DNA from: Stenotrophomonas maltophilia
GTDB taxonomy: Bacteria; Pseudomonadota; Gammaproteobacteria; Xanthomonadales; Xanthomonadaceae
Direction of reading: 5' to 3'
Assembly (NCBI RefSeq): GCF_039555535.1
Contig: NZ_CP154630.1
Location: 3,547,001 to 3,611,000 of the forward strand
Length of the DNA stretch: 64,000 bases
Below the pieces are notes generated by a model. The model worked only from the letters and a program-made list of their open reading frames with translations, was not told where the DNA came from and did not search any database. Shown one piece after another: positions 61,733-64,000 of this stretch; positions within the stretch are counted from its first letter, which is position 1, and every line of letters begins with the position of its first letter. Both the position numbers and the translations under genes were made by a program.

Positions 61733-62458
61733 ATGATCCACCAGACTGAACTGCGCGACCTGCTGCCCGGCATGGTCCCTTTCCCCACCGACGTCTTCCC
61801 CGCTGACCAGGCGTGGCTCGGCCAGCACCTGCTGCCGCTACTGAAGATCGACCTGGGTGTGCTGCGCCCGGAACTGGCCGGTCAGGTGGCAACGATGCTG
61901 TGCCCGATCGAGCCGTATGACGGCTGCATCGGTGAGACCACCGAAGCGCACCACAACGATTTCACCGGCACCAACTGGATCGCCTTCGAACTGACTGCCG
62001 ACAACGAGATGCGTTTCCTCGGCAACGAGGGCTATTTCATCGGCGACCAGGTGGATGACAAGTACACGCGCGAACACATCGCACAGATGCGCGAAAGCTA
62101 TGCCAAGGCGCGTGACTACCATGCCGCCCATGGCCGCCTGGCCTGCTACTCGCGCTTCGGCAAGGGCGAGCCCAGCGAGCGTGACTACCTGGATACGCTG
62201 GGTGGCCCGATCGGTTTCGGCAACTGGACAGAGACTGCAGAGATTCCTGCCGCCTTCGAGCTTGGCTTCACCGAGGCGGCCGATGACCCCGACGCACCGG
62301 ACGATGCCGAAACGGTGATCATCACCCGCAATGGCAACAAATTCTTCGCCGTGGCCGACGTAGCCGGCTACAACTGGTGCGCCACCGGTGCCGACGCGAT
62401 CGTGATGCTCTACGAGCCGATCAGCCGCACGGTGCTGTTCTCGTACGACTGGTCGTAA
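61733..62458 (+). CDS. Hypothetical cytoplasmic protein
   Basis: A 241-residue acidic protein from ATG 61733 (AAAGGA upstream). There is no signal peptide or membrane segment. Features seen are ETTEAHHNDFTGTNW, an FGKGEPSERDYLDTLGGPIGFGNW loop, and a C-terminal DVAGYNWCATGADAIVMLYEP strand region. I do not recognise the family. It stands alone between two SMAG pairs. Confidence 0.65.
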   Translation: MIHQTELRDLLPGMVPFPTDVFPADQAWLGQHLLPLLKIDLGVLRPELAGQVATMLCPIEPYDGCIGETTEAHHNDFTGTNWIAFELTADNEMRFLGNEGYFIGDQVDDKYTREHIAQMRESYAKARDYHAAHGRLACYSRFGKGEPSERDYLDTLGGPIGFGNWTETAEIPAAFELGFTEAADDPDAPDDAETVIITRNGNKFFAVADVAGYNWCATGADAIVMLYEPISRTVLFSYDWS

Positions 62459-62467
62459 GCCTGTTTG

Positions 62468-62522
62468 GTAGTGCCGGCCGCTGGCCGGCATACCCGAGTT
62501 GCCGGCCAGCGGCCGGCACTAC
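62468..62522 (+). repeat. SMAG inverted dimer
   Basis: A GTAG-TGCCGGCC-GCT-GGCCGGCA copy and its inverted partner ending CTAC (62519-62522), between convergent genes. Confidence 0.85.
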
Positions 62523-62529
62523 CATCCCG

Positions 62530-62976
62530 CTACGGCGTGGCCTTGCGCACGGTCAACGTTGCGCTCGCTTCGCTCCCCCCTTCCAGCTGCAGCCGCAGCG
62601 GCAGCGCCTGCCCTTCCTTCAACGCGCCCTTGCCCTGCATCAGCATCAGGTGCAGGCCACCGGGCTTGAGCTCGGCACGGGCGCCCGGTGCCAATGGCAG
62701 GCGTTCAATGGCCCGCATCCGGCTGACCCCGTCGACGATCGTGGTCTCGTGCAGCGACACATCTCCGAAGCCACTGCTGGCCGCGCCAGTGATCACCACC
62801 GCCTTGCTGCAGCCGTTGTGGATCACGCCGTAGCCGGCGGTCATCGGCATCGCCGGATTCGGTGGCAACCGCGCCCAGCCCTGCTCCACCGTGACGCAGC
62901 CAGATTCCGCGGCCGAGGCCGATGCTGCGGCCGCACACAGAACCAACAGTACGCCAACGAATGGTTTGGTTATCAT
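62530..62976 (-). CDS. PCu(A)C-type periplasmic copper chaperone
   Basis: A 148-residue exported protein (signal about 1-22, ending SASA). The copper-binding signature H-x10-M-x21-H-x-M is exact: His76, Met87, His109, Met111. The surrounding MTAGYGVIHN and GGLHLMLM are typical of PCuAC. It hands Cu(I) to haem-copper oxidases, which may include the aa3- or cbb3-type enzymes of this organism. It is divergent from the isomerase gene. Confidence 0.93.
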   Translation of the reverse strand: MITKPFVGVLLVLCAAAASASAAESGCVTVEQGWARLPPNPAMPMTAGYGVIHNGCSKAVVITGAASSGFGDVSLHETTIVDGVSRMRAIERLPLAPGARAELKPGGLHLMLMQGKGALKEGQALPLRLQLEGGSEASATLTVRKATP

Positions 62977-63010
62977 CGCCCAGGTTCCTTCTTCGCAACG
63001 AGACCGCAGC

Positions 63011-63787
63011 ATGACGACGCTCATCGAGGTGATCAACCATGGCCCCATCCGCGAACTGCGCCTGGCGCGGCCGCCGGTCAACGCACTGGACACCGAACTG
63101 TGCCGGCAGTTGATCCATGCCATCGAGCTGGCCATGGTCGAAGACGCGCACGGCATCGTGCTGTCGGGCAGCGAGCGCATCTTCACCGGCGGCATGGACG
63201 TGCCGCACCTGCTCTCGCATGGCGATGACAAGCACAAGCTGCAGGACACCTGGAACGCCTTCTTTGGCGCCGTGCGCACGCTGGCCGAAAGCCGCATCCC
63301 GGTGGTCGCGGCGATCACCGGCCACGCCCCGGCCGGCGGCTGCGTGCTGGCCCTGTGCTGCGACTACCGGGTGATGGCGCGCAGCGCCGATCCGTCGCGG
63401 CCGTATGCCATCGGCCTGAACGAAGTCCAGGTCGGCCTGATCGCACCGGAGGGCATCCAGCGCCTGTTGCGCCGTGCCGTGGGGGTGCACCGTGCCGGCG
63501 TGCTGCTGACCACCGGCTCGCTGGTGCCGGCCGAACAGGCGCTGCAGATCGGCCTGGTTGATGAACTGGCCGAAGGCGACCTGGTGGTGGCGCGCGCCAT
63601 CGCCTGGCTGCAGAACCTGATCAAGCAGCCGCGCCAGCCGATGCTGCTGACCCGCGCCATCGCCCGCGCCGACCTGCACGAAGCGCTGCACCCGGACCTG
63701 ATCCAGCTGGACCGCTTCGTCGAGGCCTGGTTCGCCCCGGATGCACAGAACGCGCTGCAGGCCCTGGTGGCGCGCCTGGGCAAGTAA
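63011..63787 (+). CDS. Enoyl-CoA isomerase-like crotonase family protein
   Basis: A 258-residue crotonase-fold enzyme from ATG 63011. The pattern HAPAGGCVLALCCDYRVMA ... IGLNEVQVGLIAP matches delta3,delta2-enoyl-CoA isomerase (mitochondrial ECI1 type). Only Glu138 (in LNEVQ), the ECI catalytic base, is present. The second Glu of true enoyl-CoA hydratases is replaced by Val112. The oxyanion-hole Gly residues (FTGGMD, PAGG) are present. It probably shifts 3-enoyl-CoA double bonds in unsaturated fatty-acid oxidation. Confidence 0.8.
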   Translation: MTTLIEVINHGPIRELRLARPPVNALDTELCRQLIHAIELAMVEDAHGIVLSGSERIFTGGMDVPHLLSHGDDKHKLQDTWNAFFGAVRTLAESRIPVVAAITGHAPAGGCVLALCCDYRVMARSADPSRPYAIGLNEVQVGLIAPEGIQRLLRRAVGVHRAGVLLTTGSLVPAEQALQIGLVDELAEGDLVVARAIAWLQNLIKQPRQPMLLTRAIARADLHEALHPDLIQLDRFVEAWFAPDAQNALQALVARLGK

Positions 63788-63789
63788 AT

Positions 63790-63865
63790 GTAGTGCCGGC
63801 CGCTGGCCGGCAACCGCAGGCGCCCCAAGAGGATCATGAGGCTGGTGGCCAGCGGCCGGCACTAC
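63790..63865 (+). repeat. SMAG inverted pair with longer spacer
   Basis: A GTAG-TGCCGGCC-GCT-GGCCGGCA copy at 63790 and an inverted copy ending CTAC at 63862-63865, immediately after the isomerase stop. Confidence 0.8.
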
Positions 63866-63891
63866 CGATGATCGGCCAGCGCGCGGCATCG

Positions 63892-63931
63892 GGGGCAGAT
63901 CCCGTTCGCGAAGCGAAAGGGATCTGACCCC
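63892..63931 (+). repeat. GGGGTCAG-family palindrome
   Basis: Arms 63892-63909 and 63913-63931 with a GAA loop. They match except for one missing T in the left arm and one mismatch. It belongs to the same family as the 15.4 and 58.06 kb repeats. Confidence 0.8.
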
Positions 63932-63938
63932 TGACCGG

Positions 63939-64000
63939 TATAATCAGGCCCTCTTTCACTGCTTTGGCCGCCCCCTTGAACGACACGCCCGAACCCGTCG
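63939..64000 (+). promoter_or_regulatory. -10-like box before a truncated downstream region
   Basis: A consensus TATAAT at 63939-63944 lies right after the palindrome, without a clear -35. A possible TTG start at 63976 (reading LNDTPEPV) runs off the window end. Too short to identify a gene. Confidence 0.35.

Noticed and set aside
63976..64000. Start of a further gene at the window end
   Set aside because: Only about eight codons are visible from a TTG; too little to support a coding call.

Overview
The window looks like chromosomal DNA of Stenotrophomonas, most likely the S. maltophilia complex. The evidence is high GC content with strong third-position bias, housekeeping gene orders typical of Xanthomonadaceae (rpsP-rimM-trmD-rplS; murJ-ribF-ileS-lspA-ispH; rplU-rpmA-cgtA), and many short palindromes that begin GTAG and end CTAC. 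These are the SMAG elements known from S. maltophilia. This assignment comes from recognition, not from a database search.

Layout. At 1-2.7 kb lies the edge of an integrated element: a tyrosine integrase and an overlapping helix-turn-helix gene that point away from mutS, with five short direct repeats between integrase and mutS. Next come mutS, a catalase and a DUF937 protein (2.9-8 kb). From 8 to 13 kb are a secreted family-5 glycoside hydrolase, hslR, a small lipoprotein, a MATE exporter broken by one in-frame TGA, two DUF1801 proteins and a small membrane protein. The region 13-19.7 kb holds the rpsP-rimM-trmD-rplS operon, a pabC-like aminotransferase with a nitronate monooxygenase, ffh, and a divergent cytochrome-assembly-type membrane protein. 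The region 19.8-26 kb holds a small secreted protein, a TPR protein paired with a divergent HSP90-family ATPase, and radA. A three-MHYT GGDEF-EAL protein (26.3-28.3 kb) is followed by cyoABCD on the opposite strand, with a structured leader and an FNR/Anr-like site.

From 32.9 to 48.5 kb the content is more accessory. It includes a GyrI-like protein, tRNA-Thr(CGU), D-lactate dehydrogenase, and an autotransporter whose passenger starts with a ClpP/COG3904-like domain. Divergent from the autotransporter is an ECF sigma / FecR / TonB-receptor surface-signalling cassette. Then come two membrane-associated proteins, a 27-bp-arm inverted repeat forming a hairpin between convergent genes, a YhhN protein and an M61 peptidase. 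An AT-richer islet follows, with two overlapping secreted-protein genes, one carrying an HExxH metalloprotease motif. The region 48.5-64 kb is mostly core: ispH-lspA-ileS-ribF-murJ, rpsT, cgtA, rpmA-rplU, uvrA, a thioesterase, an unknown protein, a PCu(A)C copper chaperone and an enoyl-CoA isomerase.

The most promising leads are the protease-domain autotransporter next to its own signalling cassette, the HSP90-TPR gene pair, the low-GC secreted metalloprotease pair, and the integrase module abutting mutS. A second palindrome family (consensus arm starting GGGGTCAGATCCC) and the SMAG elements occupy many intergenic gaps. At several places they supply or touch stop codons of neighbouring genes.
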